From Chloroflexota bacterium (GTDB lineage: Bacteria > Chloroflexota > Limnocylindria > QHBO01): 56,901 nt of DNA. How positions within the stretch are numbered: position 1 is the first letter of the stretch; each line of letters starts with the position of its first letter. The stretch lies in contig JADLBB010000185.1 in assembly GCA_020848055.1 (NCBI GenBank), positions 1 to 56,901 of the forward strand. Direction: 5' to 3'. The notes under the pieces are model-generated. The model was not told where the DNA came from and did not search any database. It saw nothing but the letters and a program-made list of their open reading frames with translations. The position numbers were made by a program, and so were the translations under genes. Positions 30,589-40,871 of this stretch are shown in pieces.

Positions 30589-33500
30589 ATCGCTCGTCGG
30601 GCAGCTCGGGTACGACTACGACAAGAGCGGCCTGAACGCGGCGATCGGCGACCAGCGCGAGTTCCTGAAGGCCACGACGGACGTGGGAGCAGGGATGGCC
30701 AGCACCACCCAGCAGGGCGGTGCGATGGGTGGCGTGCTGGGCGGCATCGGCAAGCACAAGGCCGGCATGCTCGCCGTCGCCGGCGGTGCGGCGGCGCTTG
30801 GTCTCGGAATCATCTCGGCGACGGGCAGCGCCCGCAACTACGAATCGGCGCTGGCTTCGATCGACACCCTCGGTCCCCAGGTCGCGGCGCATCACGCCGA
30901 GTTCAAGGACCAGATCCTCGACGTGTCGACAGCGATGGGACAGGACCTCGTCGGGTCGACGAACGCCGTCTACGACGCGCTCTCTTCGGGGGTGCCTCCC
31001 GACAACGTTATCGACTTCATGTCGACGGCCTCGAAAGCGGCCGTTGCCGGTGCGACCGACACGGGCACCTCGGTGCGCGCGCTCACGGCCACCCTCAACG
31101 CCTGGAAGCTGAACGCCGCAGAGGCGGGCAACGTCAGCGACGTCTTCTTTACCGGCGTCAACGTCGGCGTGTTCCGCTTCGAGGACCTGGCCAACAGCAT
31201 CGGCCAGGTCGCACCGCTCGCGGCCTCGCTCGGCGTCACGTACCAGGAGGTCACGGCGGCGACGGCGACGCTCACGAAGAGCGGTCTGACGGCGTCGCAG
31301 GCGATCACCCAGCAGCGCGCTTCCATGGTCTCGCTCATCACGCCCAATCGCGAGATGTCGGGCGTCCTAAAGCAGCTGGCCCTCGACAACGAGGACGTCG
31401 CCCGGACGGCCGAGGAGCAAGGCATCTCGATCGGCGAAGCCGCGCTGCGCACGCTCGGCTACCAGGGCGCGATGGTGGCGGTGCGGGACTCGGCGAAGAA
31501 CGCCGACGTCGAGCTGGCCAAGGCGGCAGGGTCGGTCGAGTCGCTCGGCGCGTTCCTGGGCCTGTCCGGCGAAAACGCGGTCGGCGCTGCGGCTGACCTC
31601 GACCTCATGAGCTCAAGCGCTGGAGCGAGCCAGGCGGCGTTCGACACGATGGCCGAGACGACCGACGCCAAGATGGCCAAGTTCCGCGCAGCTTGGGAGG
31701 CGGCCAAGGTATCGGTGGGCGACCTCTTCCTGCCCGTCCTGGCCAGCCTGGCTGAAGCCGCGGTCCCGGTGATGAACTTCCTGGCCGACGGCGCACGAAT
31801 GCTGCAGCCGCTCGCGGCCGGCTTCGACTCCCTACCGGGACCGATCAAGATGGTCGGCGCGGCGCTCGCAGCCATGACCGCCGGCGGCGTAGGCCTCGCG
31901 GGTGGCGCGATTGCGTTGGCACCGTGGATGAAGCACCTCAAGGAGTTCGCACCGCTGGCTGATGCGGCGAAGGGCCGAGTCGGCGGCCTGATCTCGACGC
32001 TGATGGATCTGGGCGGATCGGTGGCCGGCGAGAGCGGGCTGCAGGTCGTCCTCGGCCAGCTCCCGAAGCTTGGCTCGCTCTCGACGGTCGCGAAGGGCGG
32101 GATCGCCAGCCTGACCGGCTCGCTGTCGCCGCTGCAGTCCGTCCTGGGCATGGCCTCTGGCGGCCTGACCGCCCTTGGTACCGCGGCGAAGGGCGCGATC
32201 GTTGCAGCTGGTCCGATCGGCGTCGTCCTCGGCGCCGTCGCGCTCGCTGGATACGCGGCGTACAAGGGCGTCAGCTCGGCCAACGCGGCGCTCGACGAGC
32301 AGTTCGCAGCTGCGCAGAAGGCCGGCGGCGGGTTCCAGGCGTACCTCGGCGGCGCCCAGCGGGCGCGCGATGAGTCCGGGCTGCTTGGCAAGGCAGGCTT
32401 CCTTCTCAAGGACGTGTGGCACGGCCTGACCGATGCCTGGCACAGGGGGCTGGCGGCGCTGCAGCCGGTAGGCGAATGGTTCTCGTCGATCAGCGACAAG
32501 GCAGCCGGCCTCATCCAATCGGTCACCGGGATCTCGGGCGGACTGATGGGACTGGGCAGCTCGCTTCTCAAGATGATCCCCGGCGTCGGTGCAATCTCGA
32601 TGCTGGGCGGTGCCCTGACCGACCAGAACGGCGCCGTGCGCGACGCCACCGTGGCGTGGTTGGAGATGGAGAAGGGGATCGACCCTGCGATCCTCAAGAC
32701 CAGTGAGTTCGCCACAGCCCAGGCCCAGCTGGGCGCGAAGCTCGACGACGGGTCGTTGTCGCAGGAGGAGTACTCGCAGCGGCTTCTGGGCGTCGCGCGC
32801 GAGCTGGGAGGAGTCGAGGCTGCAGGCGGCGCTGCCGCGCGCGAGATCGCTTCGACCGGCGAGGCGTTGGCGATGGCGTCCGCGGGCGCCGAGCAGGCGG
32901 TCGGCGGCTTCCAGCAGTACAGCGATGCGCTGATCGGCATGGTCGGCGGCGCCGCCATCGGGTTCGATCCGAACGCAGAGCGCGACGAGGACCAGCTGGA
33001 GAAGCTCGACAAGGAGAACCAGCAGCAGCGCGAAGCCCAGGCCCAGCACTTCGGCTCGATGATGCAGTCGCGTCGCGAGTTCAACGCCCAGCACACGGCG
33101 CTCCTGGCCGAGGGCAAGACCGCCGAGGTGGCGACGCTGGCCGAGCAGTACGCATCCGAGCAGTCGATGCAGGTCGAGCACCTGGCGCAGCTGGCGATCA
33201 ACCACGTCAATTCCATGCTCCAGATGAACAACATCAGCGAGCAGCAAGCGCAACTGATCTATGGCTCGATCGCCTCGGCCTTCCCTGGCGCCGACATCTT
33301 CGACGGCAGCACCGCCGCGATGATGGAGTTCAGCACTGTCATGGGCCAGGCGCTGGCCGGCAACGAGGAGGCGGCGCTGCGGCTGGGTGGCGTCATCGCG
33401 TCGACGCCTGACCGGCTGACCGAGGGTCAGGAGGCCGTCGACTCGTACGCGTCGCTGTCCATCCAACGCTACGAAGAGGCGAAGGCCGCGGCCGAGGCGC

Positions 33501-36500
33501 ACGCCACTGGGATCTCCGATGCCGGCGCCATCGTCTCGACCGGCGTGACATCGGCTGCCGATGCGACCGGCGCCGCGACCGCCCTCATGGTCGAGTCGTA
33601 CGCCTCCAGCCAGTCCGCCGCCGGCAACCACGCCGCCGTGACCGAGGCCGATGCTGCCCGCGTGCGCGGTGCACTGACCACGACCGCCGACGTGGGCGAT
33701 TCCTCGTCCGGCCGCATGGAGCAGGCCTACGAGCGGAGCGGCGTGGCGGCGACCCAGCACGCGGAGTCGACCTCGGCCGCTGGGGCTGATGCGGCGGGCA
33801 GCGTCGAGACGATGGCGGGCGGCATCGGCACGAGCCTGCAGTCGGCCGGCACGGAGTTCAAGAAGGCCGGCCAGACGGCATCGGGTGCAGGCACGCAGAT
33901 CCGCGGTGCGTTCGGCGGACTCGGCCAGCAGATCGAGGGCGACGCGCGGCGAGGGACCACGGCGCTGGGCGAGCTGGGGACGAAGCAGCAGGAGGTCGTC
34001 CAGCAGAGCCGCAACCTCGGAGCGGCCAGCCAGGCGGGCTTCGGCGCCGGGGCAGGCGCGGCGCAGCAGGCGGCGCGCGGGATCGCCTCGTCGGCCGACG
34101 ACATCGGCGGAGCGCTGGTCGAGGCGGGCGAAGGCTCCGTACGGCTGGGCGACGAGCTGGCCGAACTGCCCGACCGCGTGGAGATCGAGATCGAGGTCCT
34201 CGGGATGGCGCAGATCTTCACGGACCTGCGCCGGCTGAACGGCACGATCAACGACATCCGTGCGAACGCGCGTCGGCCGTTCCCGATTGGCACAGGCGAT
34301 TCCGGCGACAACCGAGGCGGCGGCGGTGGGGGTGGCGCACCGCCGCGTGGCGGTGGCCCGCAGTCCGTTCTTCCTCCGTCGAGTACTTTCTCGGCGCCAC
34401 CAACGTGGATGGACGACCTGCGCGACATGGCAGACGTCGGCGTCTCAGTCAACGCCTCGCTGAACGACGAGTCCGGCGGCGCGCTGCTATCGGCCACCGG
34501 CGGCGATCTGCTCTACAAGCGCTACCTGGACGCCCTCGCCGCCGCCGACTACGACGTGACGGTGCATGCCGACCTCGACGAGACCGACATCCTCGGCCAG
34601 ATCGACGCTGCGATGCAGGCGGCCGCCGGTCTGCTCGACATCCTGGAGGAGCAGCACAGGGTGTTCTTGCGCGGCAACGAGGCCGAACAGGGCAGCCTGG
34701 CATGGCTCATCCAGAACTGGCGCTCGTCTGGGTTTGGCGAGGTCGATTTCGCCGAGGTCATGCGCCAGCTGAACGTGCCGGCGGCGACGCTCGACGAGTT
34801 CATCCAGCACTTCGAGGGTCTGGATCCCGAGGCCCAGGGCGAGCTCTGGAAGCGCTTCTACGACGACCTGCGCCGGATGGAGAAGGACCGCCACGAGCAG
34901 CGCATGACGGCGCTGAAGGACGAGCAGGACGGTACCAAGAAGGGCTACGACGACCAGATCGAGGGCATCCGCGACGCGCGCGAAGCGGCGCAGAAGGCCG
35001 GCGTCGAGAACCTGGACGCGTTCGAATTGCAGATCGAGGCGCTGGAAAAGCAGCGCGACACGGCCATCGAAGGGATCGAGGCGCGGCGCCGGGCCGAAGA
35101 GGAGCGCAACGACGCCGTCGAGCGCGCGCTCGAAGAGCAGGACCGGCTGATCAAGCGTCAGCAGGAGGACTACGAGGACGGGCTGAAGCGCGCGGCCGCG
35201 CTCGAAAAGGAACGCGAGGAGCTGCGCAAGGCCTACCACAAGGCGCTGCAGGACGAGCAGAAGGAGAACGAGGAGATCGAGAAGGAGGCGCATGACCTCA
35301 CCCTCGAGATGCTCGCCGACCTGAAGCAGGCCCAGGAGGAGCAGCACGACGCGCGCCTCGAGCTCCTGGACGAGGAGAAGCGCCGCGAGGACGAGATGCA
35401 CAAGGCGCGGCTTGCCCAGCTCGACGACGAGCTCCGCCGCGAGCGCGCGCATCTCGACGGCCTCGAAGATCAGATGGCCGAACTGAAGATCGAGATGGCC
35501 GAGCTGAAGCTGGACACCGGTCCGCTCGAGGCGGCCAAGTCGCTACTCGACCAGATCAAGGAGGTCATCGGCGATCTGGACGATGCGCGCCGCAACCGCG
35601 CCGGTCAGGTCCAGCTCGACGACGGTGCGCGCGCCGCGCTCGAGGCGGCGCTTGCCACCGGCCGGCTGAGCGAGGCCGGTGCGCGCCGTGCACAGCGGGT
35701 GCTCGGCGGCGCGGCGCTCGGTGCCGCCCAGATGCGCGCGCTTCTCGAAGAGGCGGCTGGCCTGCTGACCGGCAACGTGAAGCAGGAGGAGACCGTCCTC
35801 GACGCGAAGCAGCGCGAACTGGACATGCTGCAGATCCAGATCGACAAGGAGAAGCTGCGTTTCGACCGCGCGGCGGATGCGATCAAGGACCAGCAGGACG
35901 CCGAGAAGGCGCGCCACGACGCCCGCATGGACGCGATCGCCGACCAGGTCGACGCCGAGAAGCGGGCCTGGGATGCGTTCGTCGATCGGCTGGACGCGGC
36001 CAAGCGCGCCGAGGATGAGCGGCACGATGCCAAGATGCGCCAGATCGAGGCCGAGTTCCGGGCGCGCCTCATTGCCGAGGGGCTGATCGAGGAGGCCGGC
36101 CGGGATCCGGAGGCGGCGCTGGAACGCGCGCGGCAGATCGCGGAGGAGATCTTCGGCCGGCTCAGCCAGCTCGTGAACGGCGGCGGCGCTGCGGTGACGC
36201 CGCCGCCCACGCTCGTGCCGCCCGGCCCTCCTGGCGGACCGGCGCCGATCCTGCCGCCGGGCGGGCCGGGCCTACCGCCTGGCCCGTCGCCCTACAGCGA
36301 CGGCACCGGCGACGACGGGCTGACGCCGTTCGGGCGTTTCGCCACGGCCATGCAGTCGTACCAGCAGGGGCAGTTGGCCTCGGCCATTCCGGTCATCATC
36401 GCGGGCGTCGAGCAGGCGGCGAGCAGCAACGCGCTCCTGGGCGGCGTGAACTTCACGTACAACCAGTACGCGCCCAACCAGGTCTTCGACGCCACCGACG

Positions 36501-36559
36501 CGCCGGCAGAATGGATCGACGCGCTGTACGGAGTCGTCGGCCTGAGGAGCGCGCCCTGA
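30572..36559 (+). CDS. Tape measure protein
   Basis: The 1995-residue product is by far the largest. The N-terminal 450 residues follow the TP901-type tape measure core (NYESALASIDTLGPQVAAHHAEF, YDALSSGVPPDNVIDFMSTASKAAVAGATDTGTS, MGQDLVGSTNAVYDALSSG). Hydrophobic helices occur near 60-80 and 440-590. A long Ala/Gln/Glu-rich part follows, then a highly charged coiled coil at about 1420-1860, and a Pro/Gly-rich tail. At roughly 0.15 nm per residue, the known ruler relation, the tail would be near 300 nm. It sets tail length and may exit on infection. Confidence 0.9.
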   Translation: MSTTIESLVGQLGYDYDKSGLNAAIGDQREFLKATTDVGAGMASTTQQGGAMGGVLGGIGKHKAGMLAVAGGAAALGLGIISATGSARNYESALASIDTLGPQVAAHHAEFKDQILDVSTAMGQDLVGSTNAVYDALSSGVPPDNVIDFMSTASKAAVAGATDTGTSVRALTATLNAWKLNAAEAGNVSDVFFTGVNVGVFRFEDLANSIGQVAPLAASLGVTYQEVTAATATLTKSGLTASQAITQQRASMVSLITPNREMSGVLKQLALDNEDVARTAEEQGISIGEAALRTLGYQGAMVAVRDSAKNADVELAKAAGSVESLGAFLGLSGENAVGAAADLDLMSSSAGASQAAFDTMAETTDAKMAKFRAAWEAAKVSVGDLFLPVLASLAEAAVPVMNFLADGARMLQPLAAGFDSLPGPIKMVGAALAAMTAGGVGLAGGAIALAPWMKHLKEFAPLADAAKGRVGGLISTLMDLGGSVAGESGLQVVLGQLPKLGSLSTVAKGGIASLTGSLSPLQSVLGMASGGLTALGTAAKGAIVAAGPIGVVLGAVALAGYAAYKGVSSANAALDEQFAAAQKAGGGFQAYLGGAQRARDESGLLGKAGFLLKDVWHGLTDAWHRGLAALQPVGEWFSSISDKAAGLIQSVTGISGGLMGLGSSLLKMIPGVGAISMLGGALTDQNGAVRDATVAWLEMEKGIDPAILKTSEFATAQAQLGAKLDDGSLSQEEYSQRLLGVARELGGVEAAGGAAAREIASTGEALAMASAGAEQAVGGFQQYSDALIGMVGGAAIGFDPNAERDEDQLEKLDKENQQQREAQAQHFGSMMQSRREFNAQHTALLAEGKTAEVATLAEQYASEQSMQVEHLAQLAINHVNSMLQMNNISEQQAQLIYGSIASAFPGADIFDGSTAAMMEFSTVMGQALAGNEEAALRLGGVIASTPDRLTEGQEAVDSYASLSIQRYEEAKAAAEAHATGISDAGAIVSTGVTSAADATGAATALMVESYASSQSAAGNHAAVTEADAARVRGALTTTADVGDSSSGRMEQAYERSGVAATQHAESTSAAGADAAGSVETMAGGIGTSLQSAGTEFKKAGQTASGAGTQIRGAFGGLGQQIEGDARRGTTALGELGTKQQEVVQQSRNLGAASQAGFGAGAGAAQQAARGIASSADDIGGALVEAGEGSVRLGDELAELPDRVEIEIEVLGMAQIFTDLRRLNGTINDIRANARRPFPIGTGDSGDNRGGGGGGGAPPRGGGPQSVLPPSSTFSAPPTWMDDLRDMADVGVSVNASLNDESGGALLSATGGDLLYKRYLDALAAADYDVTVHADLDETDILGQIDAAMQAAAGLLDILEEQHRVFLRGNEAEQGSLAWLIQNWRSSGFGEVDFAEVMRQLNVPAATLDEFIQHFEGLDPEAQGELWKRFYDDLRRMEKDRHEQRMTALKDEQDGTKKGYDDQIEGIRDAREAAQKAGVENLDAFELQIEALEKQRDTAIEGIEARRRAEEERNDAVERALEEQDRLIKRQQEDYEDGLKRAAALEKEREELRKAYHKALQDEQKENEEIEKEAHDLTLEMLADLKQAQEEQHDARLELLDEEKRREDEMHKARLAQLDDELRRERAHLDGLEDQMAELKIEMAELKLDTGPLEAAKSLLDQIKEVIGDLDDARRNRAGQVQLDDGARAALEAALATGRLSEAGARRAQRVLGGAALGAAQMRALLEEAAGLLTGNVKQEETVLDAKQRELDMLQIQIDKEKLRFDRAADAIKDQQDAEKARHDARMDAIADQVDAEKRAWDAFVDRLDAAKRAEDERHDAKMRQIEAEFRARLIAEGLIEEAGRDPEAALERARQIAEEIFGRLSQLVNGGGAAVTPPPTLVPPGPPGGPAPILPPGGPGLPPGPSPYSDGTGDDGLTPFGRFATAMQSYQQGQLASAIPVIIAGVEQAASSNALLGGVNFTYNQYAPNQVFDATDAPAEWIDALYGVVGLRSAP

Positions 36560-38640
36560 TGAGCCGCTCGCACGCGCTGACCCTCACGGTCCTGGCCACC
36601 GGCCGGCAGTTCGACCTGAACCCCGCCGACGGGGCGTACACGACCGTCCTGCCGCTCGACGCCTGGCGGATGGCCACGGCGCAGCAGTCGCCGCAGACCA
36701 TCGAGCGGTCCGGCGGCGCTGCCATCTTCACCGGCTCGACGCTGGCCGCGCGCACGTTCATCGCGCAGCACCGCATCAGCGCTGGCGGCAAGGGCGTGCG
36801 GGCGAACCGCAACCGGCTGGCCGCGCTCTACGACCACCGCCACGGCGAGGCCGAGGTGACGTTCACGGACGCGGCCGAACCCGGCATCACGTTCGTCGTT
36901 CGCGTGAAGCTCGTGCAGATGCTGCCGCATGCATCGGGCCAGACGAGCCGGGTGGCGCAGGCGCAGTGGCTGCTGCTCTCGACGTTCCGCTACGAGTCGG
37001 AGGACCAGGAGACCGCGCCGACCGCGCTGTCGTCGTCGCCGTCGTCGATCGAGGTGACGAACAAGGGCAACGTCGACAGCGACCGCCTGGCGATCACGGT
37101 CACGCCGACCGTCCAGAAGGCGGACACGGATGGCCAGCGGTTCCTGATGTACGTCGACCCGTTCATCCGGCAGCCGCGCGCCGGAAAGGTGGCCCTCGAG
37201 CTGACGGGCGACCTCGGCTGGAACCACGCCGCCGAGGTCACGGCGGGCCGAAGCCAGGACACCGGCGCCGACGTGCGTGTGCTCGACGACAGCGTCGAGG
37301 TACCGCGATGGTTCGGCGACGGCACGGCCGCGGCGAACCAGTCGGCGACGCGGGTGTGGATCGCCGATGAGGTTGGCGCAGGACGCGAGTGGCGACACCG
37401 CGGCTCGGCGACGATCGGCGCGGCCGACACCGAGTGGCAGGGCGACCGCGGGCTGACGAACATCCCTCCTCTGCCTGCGCTCGCCGGGTTCTACGACGAG
37501 GTCGGCGGTCACGAGAAGGTGTGGGTGACCGCGTACAGCGAGGCTTCGGGGGTCATGACGATCGAGCGCGGGGTGCGCGGCTCGGCGGCGGCCAGCCACG
37601 CCGCCGGCACATCGCTGTGGTGGATGCCCAAGCAGATCGTCATCCTCTACGGCGACCTCGAGTGCGACGCCCCGTTCTACGACGACAGCTTCAAGCCGAT
37701 CCCCGCCGAGGACGAGGGCAGCTCGAACGAGGAGTGGGTGTTTGCGGTCTACCTCGAGACGGCGGTCGCGAGCAACCTGCAGACCCGTCTGCCGCGCGTC
37801 GGTTCGTGGGTGCCGGCGCGGCATCCCTTCCCCGACTGGACCGACCGCGACGAGCTGTTCCGCACGTGGATCCCGTGGACGGGCGGACTGGGCGTCGACG
37901 CGTCGCCGGCAACGAAGCTGGCCATCGGCTACCGGCACACTGTGACGATGGGCGGCCACCCGCTCGTCGACCGCTGGGAGCAATTGTTCACGGTGGCGGT
38001 CAGCGAACTACGGTACGCTCAGGGCACGCTGCCACTGGAGCACCCCGGTCCACCGAACGAGGGCAAGCTCGTCGTACTCGGCACGTGCTCCGACGGCACC
38101 GAGATCGTGATCGACGTCCACAACTCCACGACGACGAGCGAGACGCACGCGTCCACGCCGTCGCTCGTGTACATCGCGTTCGCCATCAAGCCCTGGGATC
38201 CGAACGACCTCGACGACAACACGTCGGGTGCCGAGTCGAGCGTGCCCCAGGAGCCCGACGACGACGACGGGTTCGAGATCGTCAACGTCGAGCTGGAGTT
38301 CGATGCCGACGAGCGGTTGTTCGTCGAGCCCTCGGCGCGCATCGCCGCCTACCAGCTGGGCACGGCCGAGCACCCGGCGACGATCGAGGACGAGCAGGGC
38401 AACGTGCTGTCCATCAACGGCGTCGCGCTGGCGATCGGCGCGACGCTGGAGATCGACGTGATCGCCGGCACCGCGCTCGTCGACGGCCGCGTCGGCGTTG
38501 CGCACCGCATCACCGGCCTGCGCGACATCACGGTGCCGGCGGATCCCGAAGACGTACCGCACACCTCCGAGCTGACCTTCACCGAGGCCGGCATCGGCGA
38601 GGTCGAGATCGGCGCCGTCTGGCGCTCGGCGTGGTTGTAG
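36559..38640 (+). CDS. Distal tail protein
   Basis: The 693-residue product overlaps the tape measure stop (ATGA), the classic distal tail position. It is strand-rich throughout: an N-terminal beta domain (HALTLTVLATGRQFDLNPADGAYTTVLPL), a middle with IDV/EVPRWFGDGTAAANQSATRVWIADE and RYESEDQETAPTALSS. It ends in a C-terminal domain of four or more strands (FTEAGIGEVEIGAVWRSAWL). It is larger than simple Dit proteins, so extra domains probably bind carbohydrate or the fibre. Confidence 0.65.
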   Translation: MSRSHALTLTVLATGRQFDLNPADGAYTTVLPLDAWRMATAQQSPQTIERSGGAAIFTGSTLAARTFIAQHRISAGGKGVRANRNRLAALYDHRHGEAEVTFTDAAEPGITFVVRVKLVQMLPHASGQTSRVAQAQWLLLSTFRYESEDQETAPTALSSSPSSIEVTNKGNVDSDRLAITVTPTVQKADTDGQRFLMYVDPFIRQPRAGKVALELTGDLGWNHAAEVTAGRSQDTGADVRVLDDSVEVPRWFGDGTAAANQSATRVWIADEVGAGREWRHRGSATIGAADTEWQGDRGLTNIPPLPALAGFYDEVGGHEKVWVTAYSEASGVMTIERGVRGSAAASHAAGTSLWWMPKQIVILYGDLECDAPFYDDSFKPIPAEDEGSSNEEWVFAVYLETAVASNLQTRLPRVGSWVPARHPFPDWTDRDELFRTWIPWTGGLGVDASPATKLAIGYRHTVTMGGHPLVDRWEQLFTVAVSELRYAQGTLPLEHPGPPNEGKLVVLGTCSDGTEIVIDVHNSTTTSETHASTPSLVYIAFAIKPWDPNDLDDNTSGAESSVPQEPDDDDGFEIVNVELEFDADERLFVEPSARIAAYQLGTAEHPATIEDEQGNVLSINGVALAIGATLEIDVIAGTALVDGRVGVAHRITGLRDITVPADPEDVPHTSELTFTEAGIGEVEIGAVWRSAWL

Positions 38641-38643
38641 GCG

Positions 38644-39051
38644 ATGGCAGTCCCAGCGCGGTGGCGCACGCTTGCAGGGCAGATCGACGCGGCAGTGGAG
38701 TCGCGGCTGACCGACCTTGCCACTCGGCAGACTGCTTACGCCCAGACGCGCAGCGGCCGACTGTGGCAGGGCGTGCGCTGGCCGGAGCCTGCGGACGGCG
38801 CCGACGGCGACCGGGACGCCGCGCGCAAGCCGACGGACCAGAACGAGGACTGGACGGCGTTCGGCCTGTCGCTGCCCGCGCGCCTGCCGATGGCGCTCTC
38901 CGTGGACGTGTTCCTGGCGCCGGCGCCCGTGGGCTGGGGCTGGACGATCACGGCGTACGTGCGGCTGGACGGCGCGCTGTGGGCGCGCACGTGGGCGAGC
39001 GGAAGCGACCCGCTTGGGCGGGCGCACGGCTGGCAGAGGGATGACGGCTGA
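38644..39051 (+). CDS. Small tail-tip protein
   Basis: The 135-residue product begins with a helix (ARWRTLAGQIDAAVESRLTDLATRQTAYAQTRSGRLWQGVRWPEP), which in other phages ends tail adhesins. It then has strands (AFGLSLPARLPMALSVDVFLAPAPVGWGWTITAYV). It overlaps the LamG gene (TGATG). Probably a baseplate or tail-tip component; the name is by position. Confidence 0.55.
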   Translation: MAVPARWRTLAGQIDAAVESRLTDLATRQTAYAQTRSGRLWQGVRWPEPADGADGDRDAARKPTDQNEDWTAFGLSLPARLPMALSVDVFLAPAPVGWGWTITAYVRLDGALWARTWASGSDPLGRAHGWQRDDG

Positions 39052-39788
39052 TGGCGACGAACCCAGGACGAACAAACCTGGTCGCCTGGTGGGCGATGGA
39101 CGAGGCGTCCGGCAGCCGGGCGGACTCGCACACCGGCGGCCTGACCCTGACCGACAACAACACGGTCGCGGCCGCGGCGGGCAAGCACGGAAACGGCGCC
39201 GACTTCGAATCGGCGAACAGCGAGTCGCTCTCCCGCAACGACGGATCCGAGTTCGACATGTTGACGGGCGACTGGACCCTGGCCGGATGGATCAAGTTGG
39301 AGAGCGCGCCGGCCTCCAACTTCTCGATCTTCTCGAAGTACCTGACCACCGGTGAACAGCGCGCGATCCTGTTCAACAAGAACACGAGCAACGTGCTAAC
39401 CTTCACCACCTACAGCCTGGGAACCGCCACGCCGGTGGACACGCTCGCATCGACGTTCGGCGCCTTGTCAGCTGGAGTGTGGTACTTCGTCGCGATTTAC
39501 CACGATGCGACGAACGACATCAAGGGGATCCGCGTCAACGCGACCCTCGACACGGTGGGCTACGCGGCCGGCGTATTCGACAGCACTTTCCTGTTCCTCT
39601 TCGGTCGCACCGGCGGCAGCACGAACTACTTCGACGGCGTCATGGACGAGATGTGCCTGTGGAACAAGGTGCTCTCGGCGGACGAGCTCGACTGGCTCTA
39701 CAACGGCGGCACCGGCCGCACCTATGCGGAGACGCTAGCGAGCGGCACACCGATCAAGGTGCAGCTCGGCCTCGGGATGATGGGGTAG
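39051..39788 (+). CDS. LamG-like lectin domain tail protein
   Basis: The 245-residue product is a single concanavalin-like jelly roll: LVAWWAMDEASGSRADS, then AGKHGNGADFES, DWTLAGWIKLESAP, SAGVWYFVAIYHD, TNYFDGVMDEMCLWNKVLSADELDWLYNGG. These blocks are the signature order of the LamG/Laminin_G_3 family. As a free-standing tail-region protein it is a strong candidate for binding host surface sugars. The Trp and Asp positions for calcium/sugar binding look intact by eye, though this is not tested. Confidence 0.82.
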   Translation: MATNPGRTNLVAWWAMDEASGSRADSHTGGLTLTDNNTVAAAAGKHGNGADFESANSESLSRNDGSEFDMLTGDWTLAGWIKLESAPASNFSIFSKYLTTGEQRAILFNKNTSNVLTFTTYSLGTATPVDTLASTFGALSAGVWYFVAIYHDATNDIKGIRVNATLDTVGYAAGVFDSTFLFLFGRTGGSTNYFDGVMDEMCLWNKVLSADELDWLYNGGTGRTYAETLASGTPIKVQLGLGMMG

Positions 39789-39791
39789 ACG

Positions 39792-40871
39792 ATGACCGTA
39801 CAGATGCTGGCCAATGTCACCGACCGAAGCGTCACGCTGCGGATGATCGACTCCGGGGACGGCACCCCCGAGACGGGGGTCACATCTGCCACCGGCGGCG
39901 TTGCCGCGTGGTACCGCCGCGGTGTGGCCGGCGCCAAGACTGCGATCAGTCTGGGCGACCACACGAACCTCACCGACGCGCACAGCGACGGCAAGCTGAA
40001 GCACATCGGCGACGGCTGGTATCGGCTGGACCTACCGGACGCGGCGATCGCCTCGGGCGTCGAGACCGTGTTCGTCGGCTGGGGCGCGACGGGGATGATT
40101 GGCTCGGGCGAGACGATCCAGCTGATCGGCAACGACCCGGCGGAATTGCTGCTCACGTTCAACACATTCGACGCGGTGGTGGGCACGCCAGCCAACACCG
40201 TCTCGGACGACATCGCCGAGGTCCTGGCGGCCGTCGTGGTTGTCGAAACCAAGGTCGATGGCGTGCAGACCGACACGAACGATATCCAGGCGCGCGTGCC
40301 CGCAGCCCTGATCGGTGGCCGGATGGACAGCAGCCTGGCAGCCGCCGGGCTGGAGGCCGACGCCGTGGCCGAGATCCAGTCGGGTCTGGCGACGTCGGCC
40401 GCGGTCGCCGGCGTGCAAGCTGACACCGATGCACTGCAGACCGCCGTGGCCGTTCTCGAAGCCAAGGTCGACAGCGTCCAGACCGACACGAACGACATCC
40501 AGACCCGGATGCCCGCAGCCCTCGTCGGAGGTCGCATGGACGCATCCACTGGGGCGATGGCCGACAACGTCCTCACCGCGGCGGCAGTGGCTGCCGGGGC
40601 ACTCGACGAGGACGCTGTGACCACCGGCCTCGGCAACCGCCTCGCCGACCATACGCTGCGCCGCTCGTGGGCGTCGGCGGCGGCATCGGCATACGGCGAC
40701 GCGAAGAGCTTCCGGTCCCTCCTCGGCGCGGTGGCCAAGCTGGTGAACCGGTTCAAGTTCCTCCTCGGCGTGGCCACGATCTATGAGGCGGACGACACCA
40801 CCGTGCTCGGCACTCAGAACGGGACGACCGACCCGGCGGCCGAGCTGCTCGTGGAGCTCGACACCGTATGA
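39792..40871 (+). CDS. Tail fibre-like protein with internal repeats
   Basis: The 359-residue product has an N-terminal beta domain (to residue 120) and then two near-identical repeats, each with KVD-VQTDTNDIQ and R-PAAL-GGRMD (around residues 154-180 and 226-252). These are the V-x-TDTNDIQ heptad-type repeats of trimeric fibre stalks. A small C-terminal globular part ends with strands. It follows the lectin gene and is likely part of the same receptor-binding apparatus. Confidence 0.66.
   Translation: MTVQMLANVTDRSVTLRMIDSGDGTPETGVTSATGGVAAWYRRGVAGAKTAISLGDHTNLTDAHSDGKLKHIGDGWYRLDLPDAAIASGVETVFVGWGATGMIGSGETIQLIGNDPAELLLTFNTFDAVVGTPANTVSDDIAEVLAAVVVVETKVDGVQTDTNDIQARVPAALIGGRMDSSLAAAGLEADAVAEIQSGLATSAAVAGVQADTDALQTAVAVLEAKVDSVQTDTNDIQTRMPAALVGGRMDASTGAMADNVLTAAAVAAGALDEDAVTTGLGNRLADHTLRRSWASAAASAYGDAKSFRSLLGAVAKLVNRFKFLLGVATIYEADDTTVLGTQNGTTDPAAELLVELDTV

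Noticed and set aside
31459..33234. Long minus-strand frames within the tape measure
   Set aside because: They mirror a 1995-codon gene with clear tape measure sequence; Ser/Ala/Arg-rich antisense composition indicates shadows.
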